NCBI RefSeq assembly: GCF_031143425.1
Contig: NC_090448.1
Location: 533,094,313 to 533,158,312 of the forward strand
Direction of reading: 5' to 3'
From: Pleurodeles waltl
Taxonomy: Eukaryota > Chordata > Amphibia > Caudata > Salamandridae
DNA: 64,000 nt
The notes under the pieces were generated by a model. The model was not told where the DNA came from, did no database searches, and saw only the letters and a program-made list of their open reading frames with translations. Positions 45,401 to 58,862 of this stretch are shown here, one piece after another. A program made the translations under genes and the position numbers. Within the stretch, counting starts at the first letter, position 1. The number at the start of each line of letters is the position of its first letter.

Positions 45401-48400
45401 GCATTTCTGAAAACTAGAGACCTAGGGGAATCCAAAGAGTGGTGACTTGCGGGGCTCGGACCAGGTTCTGTTACCCAGAATCCTTTGCAAACCTCAAAAT
45501 TTGACTAAAAAAACAGATGTTCCTCACATTTCTGTGGCAGAAAGTTCTGGAATCTGAGAGGAGCTACAAATTTCCTTCCACCCAGCGTTCCCCCAAGTCT
45601 CCCGATAAAAATGATACCTCACTTGCGTAGGTAGGCCTAGCGCCGGCGACAGGAAACACCCCAAAGCGCAACGTGGACACATCCTAAATTTTGGAAAAAA
45701 ACAGAGGTGTTTTTTGCGAAGTGCCTACCTGTAGATTTTGGCCTGTAGCTCAGCCGGCACCTAGGGAAACCTACCAAACCTGTGCATTTCTGAAAACTAG
45801 TGACCTAGGGGAATCCAAGGAGGGGTGACTTGCGGGGCTCGGACCAGGTTCTGTTACCCAGAATCCTTTGCAAACCTCAAAATTTGGCTAAAAAAACACA
45901 TGTTCCTCACATTTCTGTGGCAGAAAGTTCTGGAATCTGAGAGGAGCTACAAATTTCCTTCCACCCAGCGTTCCCCCAAGTCTCCCGATAAAAATGATAC
46001 CTCACTTGCGTGGGTAGGCCTAGCGCCGGCGACAGGAAACACCCCAAAGCGCAACGTGGACACATCCTAAATTTTGGAAAAAAACAGAGGTGTTTTTTGC
46101 GAAGTGCCTACCTGTAGATTTTGGCCTCTAGCTCAGCCGGCACCTAGGGAAACCTACCAAACCTGTGCATTTCTGAAAACTAGAGACCTAGGGGAATCCA
46201 AGGAGGGGTGACTTGCGGGGCTCGGACCAGGTTCTGTTACCCAGAATCCTTTGCAAACCTCAAAATTTGGCTAAAAAAACACATGTTCCTCACATTTCTG
46301 TGGCAGAAAGTTCTGGAATCTGAGTGGAGCTACAAATTTCCTTCCACCCAGCGTTCCCCCAAGTCTCCCGATAAAAATGATACCTCACTTGCGTGGGTAG
46401 GCCTAGCGCCGGCGACAGGAAACACCCCAAAGCGCAACGTGGACACATCCTAAATTTTGGAAAAAAACAGAGGTGTTTTTTGCGAAGTGCCTACCTGTAG
46501 ATTTTGGCCTGTAGCTCAGCCGGCACCTAGGGAAACCTACCAAACCTGTGCATTTCTGAAAACTAGAGACCTAGGGGAATCCAAGGAGTGGTGACTTGCG
46601 GGGCTCGGACCAGGTTCTGTTACCGAGAATCCTTTGCAAACCTCAAAATTTGACTAAAAAAACACATGTTCCTCACATTTCTGTGGCAGAAAGTTCTGGA
46701 ATCTGAGAGGAGCTACAAATTTCCTTCCACCCAGCGTTCCCCCAAGTCTCCCGATAAAAATGATACCTCACTTGCGTAGGTAGGCCTAGCGCCGGCGACA
46801 GGAAACACCCCAAAGCGCAACGTGGACACATCCTAAATTTTGGAAAAAAACAGAGGTGTTTTTTGCGAAGTGCCTACCTGTAGATTTTGGCCTGTAGCTC
46901 AGCCGGCACCTAGGGAAACCTACCAAACCTGTGCATTTCTGAAAACTAGAGACCTAGGGGAATCCAAGGAGGGGTGACTTGCGGGGCTCGGACCAGGTTC
47001 TGTTACCCAGAATCCTTTGCAAACCTCAAAATCTGGCTAAAAAAACACATGTTCCTCACATTTCTGTGGCAGAAAGTTCTGGAATCTGAGAGGAGCTACA
47101 AATTTCCTTCCACCCAGCGTTCCCCCAAGTCTCCCGATAACAATGATACCTCACTTGCGTGGGTAGGCCTAGCGCCGGCGACAGGAAACACCCCAAAGCG
47201 CAACGTGGACACATCCTAAATTTTGGAAAAAAACAGAGGTGTTTTTTGCGAAGTGCCTACCTGTAGATTTTGGCCTCTAGCTCAGCCGGCACCTAGGGAA
47301 ACCTACCAAACCTGTGCTTTTCTGAAAACTAGAGACCTAGGGGAATCCAAGGAGGGGTGACTTGCGGGGCTCAGACCAGGTTCTGTTACCCAGAATCCTT
47401 TGCAAACCTCAAAATTTGGCTAAAAAAACACATGTTCTTCACATTTCTGTGGCAGAAAGTTCTGGAATCTGAGAGGAGCTACAAATTTCCTTCCACCCAG
47501 CGTTCCCCCAAGACTCCCGATAAAACTGATACCTCACTTGCGTGGGTAGGCCTAGCGCCGGCGACAGGAAACACCCCAAAGCGCAACGTGGACACATCCT
47601 AAATTTTGGAAAAAAACAGAGGTGTTTTTTGCGAAGTGCCTACCTGTAGATTTTGGCCTGTAGCTCAGCCGGCACCTAGGGAAACCTACCAAACCTGTGC
47701 ATTTCTGAAAACTAGAGACCTAGGGGAATCCAAGGAGGGGTGACTTGCGGGGCTCGGACCAGGTTCTGTTACCCAGAATCCTTTGCAAACCTCAAAATTT
47801 GGCTAAAAAAACACATGTTCCTCACATTTCTGTGGCAGAAAGTTCTGGAATCTGAGAGGAGCTACAAATCTCCTTCCACCCAGCGTTCCCCCAAGTCTCC
47901 CGATAAAAATGATACCTCACTTGCGTGGGTAGGCCTAGCGCCGGCGACAGGAAACACCCCAAAGCGCAACGTGGACAAATCCTAAATCTTGGGAAAAAAC
48001 AGAGGTGTTTTTTGCGAAGTGCCTACCTGTAGATTTTGGCCTCTAGCTCAGCCGGCACCTAGGGAAACCTACCAAACCTGTGCAATTCTGAAAACTAGAG
48101 ACCTAGGGGAATCCAAGGAGGGGTGACTTGCGGGGCTCGGACCAGGTTCTGTTACCCAGAATCCTTTGCAAACCTCAAAATTTGGCTAAACAAACACATG
48201 TTCCTCACATTTCTGTGGCAGAAAGTTCTGGAATCTGAGAGGAGCTACAAATTTCCTTCCACCCAGCGTTCCCCCAAGTCTCCCGATAAAAATGATACCT
48301 CACTTGCGTGGGTAGGCCTAGCGCCGGCGACAGGAAACACCCCAAAGCGCAACGTGGACACATCCTAAATTTTGGAAAAAAACAGAGGTGTTTTTTGCGA

Positions 48401-51400
48401 AGTGCCTACCTGTAGATTTTGGCCTCTAGCTCAGCCGGCACCTAGGGAAACCTACCAAACCTGTGCATTTCTGAAAACTAGAGACCTAGGGGAATCCAAG
48501 GAGGGGTGACTTGCGGGGCTCGGACCAGGTTCTGTTACCCAGAATCCTTTGCAAACCTCAAAATTTGGCTAAAAAAACACATGTTACTCACATTTCTGTG
48601 GCAGAAAGTTCTGGAATCTGAGAGGAGCTACAAATTTCCTTCCACCCAGCGTTCCCCCAAGACTCCAGATAAAACTGATACCTCACTTGCGTGGGTAGGC
48701 CTAGCGCCGGCGACAGGAAACACCCCAAAGCGCAACGTGGACACATCCTAAATTTTGGAAAAAAACAGAGGTGTTTTTTGCGAAGTGCCTACCTGTAGAT
48801 TTTGGCCTGTAGCTCAGCCGGCACCTAGGGAAACCTACCAAACCTGTGCATTTCTGAAAACTAGAGACCTAGGGGAATCCAAGGAGGGGTGACTTGCGGG
48901 GCTCGGACCAGGTTCTGTTACCCAGAATCCTTTGCAAACCTCAAAATTTTGCTAAAAAAACACATGTTCCTCACATTTCTGTGGCAGAAAGTTCTGGAAT
49001 CTGAGAGGAGCTAAAAATCTCCTTCCACCCAGCGTTCCCCCAAGTCTCCCGATAAAAATGATACCTCACTTGCGTGGGTAGGCCTAGCGCCGGCGACAGG
49101 AAACACCCCAAAGCGCAACGTGGACAAATCCTAAATCTTGGGAAAAAACAGAGGTGTTTTTTGCGAAGTGCCTACCTGTAGATTTTGGCCTCTAGCTCAG
49201 CCGGCACCTAGGGAAACCTACCAAACCTGTGCAATTCTGAAAACTAGAGACCTAGGGGAATCCAAGGAGGGGTGACTTGCGGGGCTCGGACCAGGTTCTG
49301 TTACCCAGAATCCTTTGCAAACCTCAAAATTTGGCTAAAAAAACACATGTTCCTCACATTTCTGTGGCAGAAAGTTCTGGAATCTGAGAGGAGCTACAAA
49401 TTTCCTTCCACCCAGCGTTCCCCCAAGTCTCCCGATAAAAATGATACCTCACTTGCGTAGGTAGGCCTAGCGCCGGCGACAGGAAACACCCCAAAGCGCA
49501 ACGTGGACACATCCTAAATTTTGGAAAAAAACAGAGGTGTTTTTTGCGAAGTGCCTACCTGTAGATTTTGGCCTGTAGCTCAGCCGGCACCTAGGGAAAC
49601 CTACCAAACCTGTGCATTTCTGAAAACTAGAGACCTAGGGGAATCCAAGGAGGGGTGACTTGCGGGGCTCGGACCAGGTTCTGTTACCCAGAATCCTTTG
49701 CAAACCTCAAAATTTGGCTAAAAAAACACATGTTACTCACATTTCTGTGGCAGAAAGTTCTGGAATCTGAGAGGAGCTACAAATTTCCTTCCACCCAGCG
49801 TTCCCCCAAGACTCCCGATAAAACTGATACCTCACTTGCGTGGGTAGGCCTAGCGCCGGCGACAGGAAACACCCCAAAGCGCAACGTGGACACATCCTAA
49901 ATTTTGGAAAAAAACAGAGGTGTTTTTTGCGAAGTGCCTACCTGTAGATTTTGGCCTGTAGCTCAGCCGGCACCTAGGGAAACCTACCAAACCTGTGCAT
50001 TTCTGAAAACTAGAGACCTAGGGGAATCCAAGGAGGGGTGACTTGCGGGGCTCGGACCAGGTTCTGTTACCCAGAATCCTTTGCAAACCTCAAAATTTTG
50101 CTAAAAAAACACATGTTCCTCACATTTCTGTGGCAGAAAGTTCTGGAATCTGAGAGGAGCTACAAATCTCCTTCCACCCAGCGTTCCCCCAAGTCTCCCG
50201 ATAAAAATGATACCTCACTTGCGTGGGTAGGCCTAGCGCCGGCGACAGGAAACACCCCAAAGCGCAACGTGGACAAATCCTAAATCTTGGGAAAAAACAG
50301 AGGTGTTTTTTGCGAAGTGCCTACCTGTAGATTTTGGCCTCTAGCTCAGCCGGCACCTAGGGAAACCTACCAAACCTGTGCAATTCTGAAAACTAGAGAC
50401 CTAGGGGAATCCAAGGAGGGGTGACTTGCGGGGCTCGGACCAGGTTCTGTTACCCAGAATCCTTTGCAAACCTCAAAATTTGGCTAAACAAACACATGTT
50501 CCTCACATTTCTGTGGCAGAAAGTTCTGGAATCTGAGAGGAGCTACAAATTTCCTTCCACCCAGCGTTCCCCCAAGTCTCCCGATAAAAATGATACCTCA
50601 CTTGCGTAGGTAGGCCTAGCGCCGGCGACAGGAAACACCTCAAAGCGCAACGTGGACACATCCTAAATTTTGGAAAAAAACAGAGGTGTTTTTTGCGAAG
50701 TGCCTACCTGTAGATTTTGGCCTCTAGCTCAGCCGGCACCTAGGGAAACCTACCAAACCTGTGCATTTCTGAAAACTAGAGACCTAGGGGAATCCAAGGA
50801 GGGGTGACTTGCGGGGCTCGGACCAGGTTCTGTTACCCAGAATCCTTTGCAAACCTCAAAATTTGACTAAAAAAACACATGTTCCTCACATTTCTGTGGC
50901 AGAAAGTTCTGGAATCTGAGAGGAGCTACAAATTTCCTTCCACCCAGCGTTCCCCCAAGTCTCCCGATAAAAATGATACCTCACTTGCGTGGGTAGGCCT
51001 AGCGCCGGCGACAGGAAACAACCCAAAGCGCAACGTGGACACATCCTAAATTTGGGAAAAAAACAGAGATGTTTTTTGCGAAGTGCCTACCTGTAGATTT
51101 TGGCCTGTAGCTCAGCCGGCACCTAGGGAAACCTACCAAACCTGTGCATTTCTGAAAACTAGAGACCTAGGGGAATCCAAAGAGTGGTGACTTGCGGGGC
51201 TCGGACCAGGTTCTGTTACCCAGAATCCTTTGCAAACCTCAAAATTTGACTAAAAAAACAGATGTTCCTCACATTTCTGTGGCAGAAAGTTCTGGAATCT
51301 GAGAGGAGCTACAAATCTCCTTCCACCCAGCGTTCCCCCAAGTCTCCCGATAAAAATGATACCTCACTTGCGTAGGTAGGCCTAGCGCCGGCGACAGGAA

Positions 51401-54400
51401 ACACCCCAAAGCGCAACGTGGACACATCCTAAATTTTGGAAAAAAACAGAGGTGTTTTTTGCGAAGTGCCTACCTGTAGATTTTGGCCTGTAGCTCAGCC
51501 GGCACCTAGGGAAACCTACCAAACCTGTGCATTTCTGAAAACTAGTGACCTAGGGGAATCCAAGGAGGGGTGACTTGCGGGGCTCGGACCAGGTTCTGTT
51601 ACCCAGAATCCTTTGCAAACCTCAAAATTTGGCTAAAAAAACACATGTTCCTCACATTTCTGTGGCAGAAAGTTCTGGAATCTGAGAGGAGCTACAAATT
51701 TCCTTCCACCCAGCGTTCCCCCAAGTCTCCCGATAAAAATGATACCTCACTTGCGTGGGTAGGCCTAGCGCCGGCGACCGGAAACACCCCAAAGCGCAAC
51801 GTGGACACATCCTAAATTTTGGAAAAAAACAGAGGTGTTTTTTGCGAAGTGCCTACCTGTAGATTTTGGCCTCTAGCTCAGCCGGCACCTAGGGAAACCT
51901 ACCAAACCTGTGCATTTCTGAAAACTAGAGACCTAGGGGAATCCAAGGAGGGGTGACTTGCGGGGCTCGGACCAGGTTCTGTTACCCAGAATCCTTTGCA
52001 AACCTCAAAATTTGGCTAAAAAAACACATGTTCCTCACATTTCTGTGGCAGAAAGTTCTGGAATCTGAGTGGAGCTACAAATTTCCTTCCACCCAGCGTT
52101 CCCCCAAGTCTCCCGATAAAAATGATACCTCACTTGCGTGGGTAGGCCTAGCGCCGGCGACAGGAAACACCCCAAACCGCAACGTGGACACATCCTAAAT
52201 TTTGGAAAAAAACAGAGGTGTTTTTTGCGAAGTGCCTACCTGTAGATTTTGGCCTGTAGCTCAGCCGGCACCTAGGGAAACCTACCAAACCTGTGCATTT
52301 CTGAAAACTAGAGACCTAGGGGAATCCAAGGAGGGGTGACTTGCGGGGCTCGGACCAGGTTCTGTTACCCAGAATCCTTTGCAAACCTCAAAATTTGACT
52401 AAAAAAACACATGTTCCTCACATTTCTGTGGCAGAAAGTTCTGGAATCTGAGAGGAGCTACAAATTTCCTTCCACCCAACGTTCCCCCAAGTCTCCCGAT
52501 AAAAATGATACCTCACTTGCGTGGATAGGCCTAGCGCCGGCGACAGGAAACACCCCAAAGCGCAACGTGGACACATCCTAAATTTGGGAAAAAAACAGAG
52601 ATGTTTTTTGCGAAGTGCCTACCTGTAGATTTTGGCCTGTAGCTCAGCCGGCACCTAGGGAAACCTACCAAACCTGTGCATTTCTGAAAACTAGAGACCT
52701 AGGGGAATCCAAGGAGTGGTGACTTGCGGGGCTCGGACCAGGTTCTGTTACCGAGAATCCTTTGCAAACCTCAAAATTTGACTAAAAAAACACATGTTCC
52801 TCACATTTCTGTGGCAGAAAGTTCTGGAATCTGAGAGGAGCTACAAATTTCCTTCCACCCAGCGTTCCCCCAAGTCTCCCGATAAAAATGATACCTCACT
52901 TGCGTAGGTAGGCCTAGCGCCGGCGACAGGAAACACCCCAAAGCGCAACGTGGACACATCCTAAATTTTGGAAAAAAACAGAGGTGTTTTTTGCGAAGTG
53001 CCTACCTGTAGATTTTGGCCTGTAGCTCAGCCGGCACCTAGGGAAACCTACCAAACCTGTGCATTTCTGAAAACTAGAGACCTAGGGGAATCCAAGGAGG
53101 GGTGACTTGCGGGGCTCGGACCAGGTTCTGTTACCCAGAATCCTTTGCAAACCTCAAAATCTGGCTAAAAAAACACATGTTCCTCACATTTCTGTGGCAG
53201 AAAGTTCTGGAATCTGAGAGGAGCTACAAATTTCCTTCCACCCAGCGTTCCCCCAAGTCTCCCGATAACAATGATACCTCACTTGCGTGGGTAGGCCTAG
53301 CGCCGGCGACAGGAAACACCCCAAAGCGCAACGTGGACACATCCTAAATTTTGGAAAAAAACAGAGGTGTTTTTTGCGAAGTGCCTACCTGTAGATTTTG
53401 GCCTCTAGCTCAGCCGGCACCTAGGGAAACCTACCAAACCTGTGCATTTCTGAAAACTAGAGACCTAGGGGAATCCAAGGAGGGGTGACTTGCGGGGCTC
53501 GGACCAGGTTCTGTTACCCAGAATCCTTTGCAAACCTCAAAATTTGGCTAAAAAAACACATGTTCCTCACATTTCTGTGGCAGAAAGTTCTGGAATCTGA
53601 GAGGAGCTACAAATCTCCTTCCACCCAGCGTTCCCCCAAGTCTCCCGATAAAAATGATACCTCACTTGCGTGGGTAGGCCTAGCGCCGGCGACAGGAAAC
53701 ACCCCAAAGCGCAACGTGGACAAATCCTAAATCTTGGGAAAAAACAGAGGTGTTTTTTGCGAAGTGCCTACCTGTAGATTTTGGCCTCTAGCTCAGCCGG
53801 CACCTAGGGAAACCTACCAAACCTGTGCAATTCTGAAAACTAGAGACCTAGGGGAATCCAAGGAGGGGTGACTTGCGGGGCTCGGACCAGGTTCTGTTAC
53901 CCAGAATCCTTTGCAAACCTCAAAATTTGGCTAAAAAAACACATGTTCCTCACATTTCTGTGGCAGAAAGTTCTGGAATCTGAGAGGAGCTACAAATTTC
54001 CTTCCACCCAGCGTTCCCCCAAGTCTCCCGATAAAAATGATACCTCACTTGCGTGGGTAGGCCTAGCGCCGGCGACAGGAAACACCCCAAAGCGCAACGT
54101 GGACACATCCTAAATTTTGGAAAAAAACAGAGGTGTTTTTTGCGAAGTGCCTACCTGTAGATTTTGGCCTCTAGCTCAGCCGGCACCTAGGGAAACCTAC
54201 CAAACCTGTGCATTTCTGAAAACTAGAGACCTAGGGGAATCCAAGGAGGGGTGACTTGCGGGGCTCGGACCAGGTTCTGTTACCCAGAATCCTTTGCAAA
54301 CCTCAAAATTTGGCTAAAAAAACACATGTTCCTCACATTTCTGTGGCAGAAAGTTCTGGAATCTGAGAGGAGCTACAAATTTCCTTCCACCCAGCGTTCC

Positions 54401-57400
54401 CCCAAGACTCCCGATAAAACTGATACCTCACTTGCGTGGGTAGGCCTAGCGCCGGCGACAGGAAACACCCCAAAGCGCAACGTGGACACATCCTAAATTT
54501 TGGAAAAAAACAGAGGTGTTTTTTGCGAAGTGCCTACCTGTAGATTTTGGCCTGCAGCTCAGCCGGCACCTAGGGAAACCTACCAAACCTGTGCATTTCT
54601 GAAAACTAGAGACCTAGGGGAATCCAAGGAGGGGTGACTTGCGGGGCTCGGACCAGGTTCTGTTACCCAGAATCCTTTGCAAACCTCAAAATTTGGCTAA
54701 AAAAACACATGTTCCTCACATTTCTGTGGCAGAAAGTTCTGGAATCTGAGAGGAGCTACAAATCTCCTTCCACCCAGCGTTCCCCCAAGTCTCCCGATAA
54801 AAATGATACCTCACTTGCGTGGGTAGGCCTAGCGCCGGCGACAGGAAACACCCCAAAGCGCAACGTGGACAAATCCTAAATCTTGGGAAAAAACAGAGGT
54901 GTTTTTTGCGAAGTGCCTACCTGTAGATTTTGGCCTCTAGCTCAGCCGGCACCTAGGGAAACCTACCAAACCTGTGCAATTCTGAAAACTAGAGACCTAG
55001 GGGAATCCAAGGAGGGGTGACTTGCGGGGCTCGGACCAGGTTCTGTTACCCAGAATCCTTTGCAAACCTCAAAATTTGGCTAAAAAAACACATGTTCCTC
55101 ACATTTCTGTGGCAGAAAGTTCTGGAATCTGAGAGGAGCTACAAATTTCCTTCCACCCAGCGTTCCCCCAAGTCTCCCGATAAAAATGATACCTCACTTG
55201 CGTGGGTAGGCCTAGCGCCGGCGACAGGAAACACCCCAAAGTGCAACGTGGACACATCCTAAATTTTGGAAAAAAACAGAGGTGTTTTTTGCGAAGTGCC
55301 TACCTGTAGATTTTGGCCTCTAGCTCAGCCGGCACCTAGGGAAACCTACCAAACCTGTGCATTTCTGAAAACTAGAGACCTAGGGGAATCCAAGGAGGGG
55401 TGACTTGCGGGGCTCGGACCAGGTTCTGTTACCCAGAATCCTTTGCAAACCTCAAAATTTGGCTAAAAAAACAGATATTCCTCACATTTCTGTGGTAGAA
55501 AGTTCTGGAATCTGAGAGGAGCTACAAATTTCCTTCCACCCAGCGTTCCCCCAAGTCTCCCGATAAAAATGATACCTCACTTGCGTAGGTAGGCCTAGCG
55601 CCGGCGACAGGAAACACCCCAAAGCGCAACGTGGACACATCCTAAATTTTGGAAAAAAACAGAGGTGTTTTTTGCGAAGTGCCTACCTGTAGATTTTGGC
55701 CTGTAGCTCAGCCGGCACCTAGGGAAACCTACCAAACCTGTGCATTTCTGAAAACTAGAGACCTAGGGAAATCCAAGGAGGGGTGACTTGCGGGGCTCGG
55801 ACCAGGTTCTGTTACCCAGAATCCTTTGCAAACCTCAAAATTTGGCTAAAAAAACACATGTTCCTCACATTTCTGTGGCAGAAAGTTCTGGAATCTGAGA
55901 GGAGCTACAAATTTCCTTCCACCCAGCGTTCCCCCAAGACTCCCGATAAAAATGATACCTCACTTGCGTGGGTAGGCCTAGCGCCGGCGACAGGAAACAC
56001 CCCAAAGCGCAACGTGGACACATCCTAAATTTTGGAAAAAAACAGAGGTGTTTTTTGCGAAGTGCCTACCTGTAGATTTTGGCCTGTAGCTCAGCCGGCA
56101 CCTAGGGAAACCTACCAAACCTGTGCATTTCTGAAAACTAGAGACCTAGGGGAATCCAAGGAGGGGTGACTTGCGGGGCTCGGACCAGGTTCTGTTATCC
56201 AGAATCCTTTGCAAACCTCAAAATTTGGCTAAAAAAACACATGTTCCTCATATTTCTGTGGCAGAAAGTTCTGGAATCTGAGAGGAGCTACAAATCTCCT
56301 TCCACCCAGCGTTCCCCCAAGTCTCCCGATAAAAATGATACCTCACTTGCGTGGGTAGGCCTAGCGCCGGCGACAGGAAACACCCCAAAGCGCAACGTGG
56401 ACACATCCTAAATTTTGGAAAAAAACAGAGGTGTTTTTTGCGAAGTGCCTACCTGTAGATTTTGGCCTCTAGCTCAGCCGGCACCTAGGGAAACCTACCA
56501 AACCTGTGCATTTCTGAAAACTAGAGACCTAGGGGAATCCAAGGAGGTGTGACTTGCGGGGCTCGGATCAGGTTCTGTTACCCAGAATCCTTTGCAAACC
56601 TCAAAATTTGGCTAAAAAAACAGATATTCCTCACATTTCTGTGGTAGAAAGTTCTGGAATCTGAGAGGAGCTACAAATTTCCTTCCACCCAGCGTTCCCC
56701 CAAGTCTCCCGATAAAAATGATACCTCACTTGCGTAGGTAGGCCTAGCGCCGGCGACAGGAAACACCCCAAAGCGCAACGTGGACACATCCTAAATTTTG
56801 GGAAAAAACAGAGGTGTTTTTTGCGAAGTGCCTACCTGTAGATTTTGGCCTCTAGCTCAGCCGGCACCTAGGGAAACCTACCAAACCTGTGCAATTCTGA
56901 AAACTAGAGACCTAGGGGAATCCAAGGAGGGGTGACTTGCGGGGCTCGGACCAGGTTCTGTTACCCAGAATCCTTTGCAAACCTCAAAATTTGGCTAAAA
57001 AAACACATGTTCCTCACATTTCTGTGGCAGAAAGTTCTGGAATCTGAGAGGAGCTACAAATCTCCTTCCACCCAGCGTTCCCCCAAGTCTCCCGATAAAA
57101 ATGATACCTCACTTGCGTGGGTAGGCCTAGCGCCTGCGACAGGAAACACCCCAAAGCGCAACGGGGACACATCCAAAATTTTGGGAGAAAACAGTGCCTA
57201 CCTGTGGATTTTGGCCTGTAGCTCACCCGGCACCTAGGGAAACCTACCAAACCTGTGCATTTCTGAAAACTAGAGACCTAGGGGAATCCAAGGAGGGGTG
57301 ACTTGCGGGGCTCGGACCAGGTTCTGTTACCCAGAATCCTTAGCAAACCTCAAAATTTGGCTAAAAAAACACATGTTCCTCACATTTCTGTGGCAGAAAG

Positions 57401-57500
57401 TTCTGGAATCTGATAGAAGCCACAAATTTCCTTCCACCCAGCGTTCCCCCAAGTCTCCCGATAAAAATGATACCTCACTTGTGTGCGTGGGCCAGGTGCC
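39471..57500 (+). repeat. 383-bp satellite array, about 47 units
   Basis: Head-to-tail units of about 383 bp. The marker TAGCGCC recurs from 39511 to 57128, which is 46 intervals of 383 bp, followed by a shortened, diverged edge unit (marker near 57493). Units are mostly a few percent different. Recurrent variants (AAACTGATACC, GGACAAATCC, CAAATCTCC, GATAACAATG, AAAGAGTGG) define a three-unit higher-order repeat and larger duplicated blocks. The recurring 81-codon open frames (MTCGARTRFCYPESF) have the same phase only because of the repeat; many units break them, and I do not call them genes. Confidence 0.95.
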
Positions 57501-57599
57501 TGCAACAGAATAAGGCCCAAAACCTGAAGGGATAGAAGGGATAGCACAGCAAGTTTACAAGGGCATATTCTTTTATACATCTTTAGACGGACTCTGCTT

Positions 57600-57860
57600 T
57601 GGGGACCCACATAAGTGAGGTGTCATTTTACTTGGGAGACTGAGGGGAAAACTGGGGAGTAGGAATTTTGTGCTGGAGCGGTGATCCTACTAAGAAAAAT
57701 CAGGAAAATATGCTTTTTTATGCAAATTTTGAGGTTTACAGAGGAGTCTGGGTAAGAAAATGTTGGGGGAGCCACACAAGCCACACCTCCCTAGACTCCT
57801 TGGGGTGCCTAGTTTTTAAAAGTTTCTGGGTTTTGTAGGTTTCCCTACATGACGGCCGCA
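57600..57860 (-). repeat. Diverged inverted single copy of the satellite unit
   Basis: Read on the minus strand this segment follows the satellite order: TAGGGAAACCTAC, AAAACTAGGCACC, CCAAGGAGTCTAGGGAGG, ACCCAGACTCC, AAACCTCAAAATTTG, CAGTCTCCCAAGTAAAATGA, CACCTCACTTATGTGGGT. It is far more diverged than the array units. It lies about 110 bp beyond the array end in opposite orientation, so the satellite unit probably began as one arm of an inverted repeat inside the transposon. Confidence 0.75.
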
Positions 57861-58180
57861 CCCAGGACCAAAAACATAGGTGGGCCCTCCCCCCCAAACA
57901 CAGGTATTTTTGGAATATATCACTTTGATGTGTGCACATACGTCCGTGATGTGCCAAACACTAAAATTGTGAAAAGAAACACACTTAGGTTATGTGAAGA
58001 AGACCCCTCACCCACCAACCAAGTTGGTGGCATGCTTCATCATCGGGGTCCCACCTGAGGCACCTAGCGTGTCTCAAGTGTGCTGCGACGCCTGATTACA
58101 GCGGAGCAGGTTTTGTCATTTGTACCACACATACTGGTTGGATTTGGCACGAGGGTGAGTGATGGTTCAGTAGATCAAAT

Positions 58181-58186
58181 TTTATT
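58181..58186 (-). terminator. Poly(A) signal downstream of the transposase
   Basis: Minus-strand AATAAA (plus TTTATT), about 680 nt past the transposase stop. It is the first canonical signal I noticed after the stop on that strand. Inferred, not proven. Confidence 0.5.
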
Positions 58187-58489
58187 AACAAGAAATTTCA
58201 CAAAAGTGAAATGCACTGGTAATAACTGAAAGGCCAAAAAACTGAACCAATGACTCACAGCTCGTGAGCTGTAAAGCCACGACAAGGCACCAACCGCTTT
58301 ACAGTCCATTCACACACCTTTCATACATGACATGCACTAGACCATTCACGCCGCCAGCCACGGGCCCAGCACATTACAAGACTCGCATCCACAGACAGCG
58401 CCAGTCAAGGGCCCATCACTTTCATACGCCCACATGCCTGATACAGCAATCACACCAGCTGATGAGTGTGTGGACTGGCGTTTGACCGG

Positions 58490-58705
58490 CACTGCCAGCC
58501 AAGCGCCACCCCACCCACACCACCAGCCAAGCGCCACCCCACACACACCGCCAGCCCAGCGCCACCCCACACACACCGCCAGCCAAGCGCCACCCCACAC
58601 ACACCGCCAGCCAAGCGCCACCCCACACACACCGCCAGCCAAGCACCACCCCACACACACCGCCAGCCAAGCGCCACCCCACCCACGCCGCAAGCCAAGC
58701 GCCAC
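58490..58705 (+). repeat. 28-bp minisatellite
   Basis: About eight tandem copies of CGCCAGCCAAGCGCCACCCC plus ACACACAC, in the presumed 3' untranslated part of the transposase transcript (minus strand). The long open frames on both strands (Gly/Trp-rich or Pro/His-rich) are repeat artefacts. Confidence 0.92.
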
Positions 58706-58862
58706 TCTACACATGCCATCCCCTTTTTTTTGTTTTTAAACAACAAAGAAACCACTAATCATAAATTAGTACAAAACTACAAACACAAAAGCTCTAACTG
58801 AATACATGACTAATGCCAACCGTGAAACCGAACATATAAAAATATAAAACACCAGTTTACGC

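Noticed and set aside
39471..57500. CRISPR-like array
   Set aside because: Regular spacing is present, but the whole 383-bp unit repeats with no unique spacers, and the context is vertebrate transposon DNA.
39947..57513. Dozens of similar 62- to 128-codon plus-strand open frames in the 383-bp array
   Set aside because: They recur with the satellite period, are broken by single changes in many units, have no recognisable domain, and 383 is not a multiple of three. They are by-products of the repeat.
58346..58801. Gly/Trp-rich and Pro/His-rich open frames on both strands
   Set aside because: They are translations of a 28-bp minisatellite and have no start context or family match.
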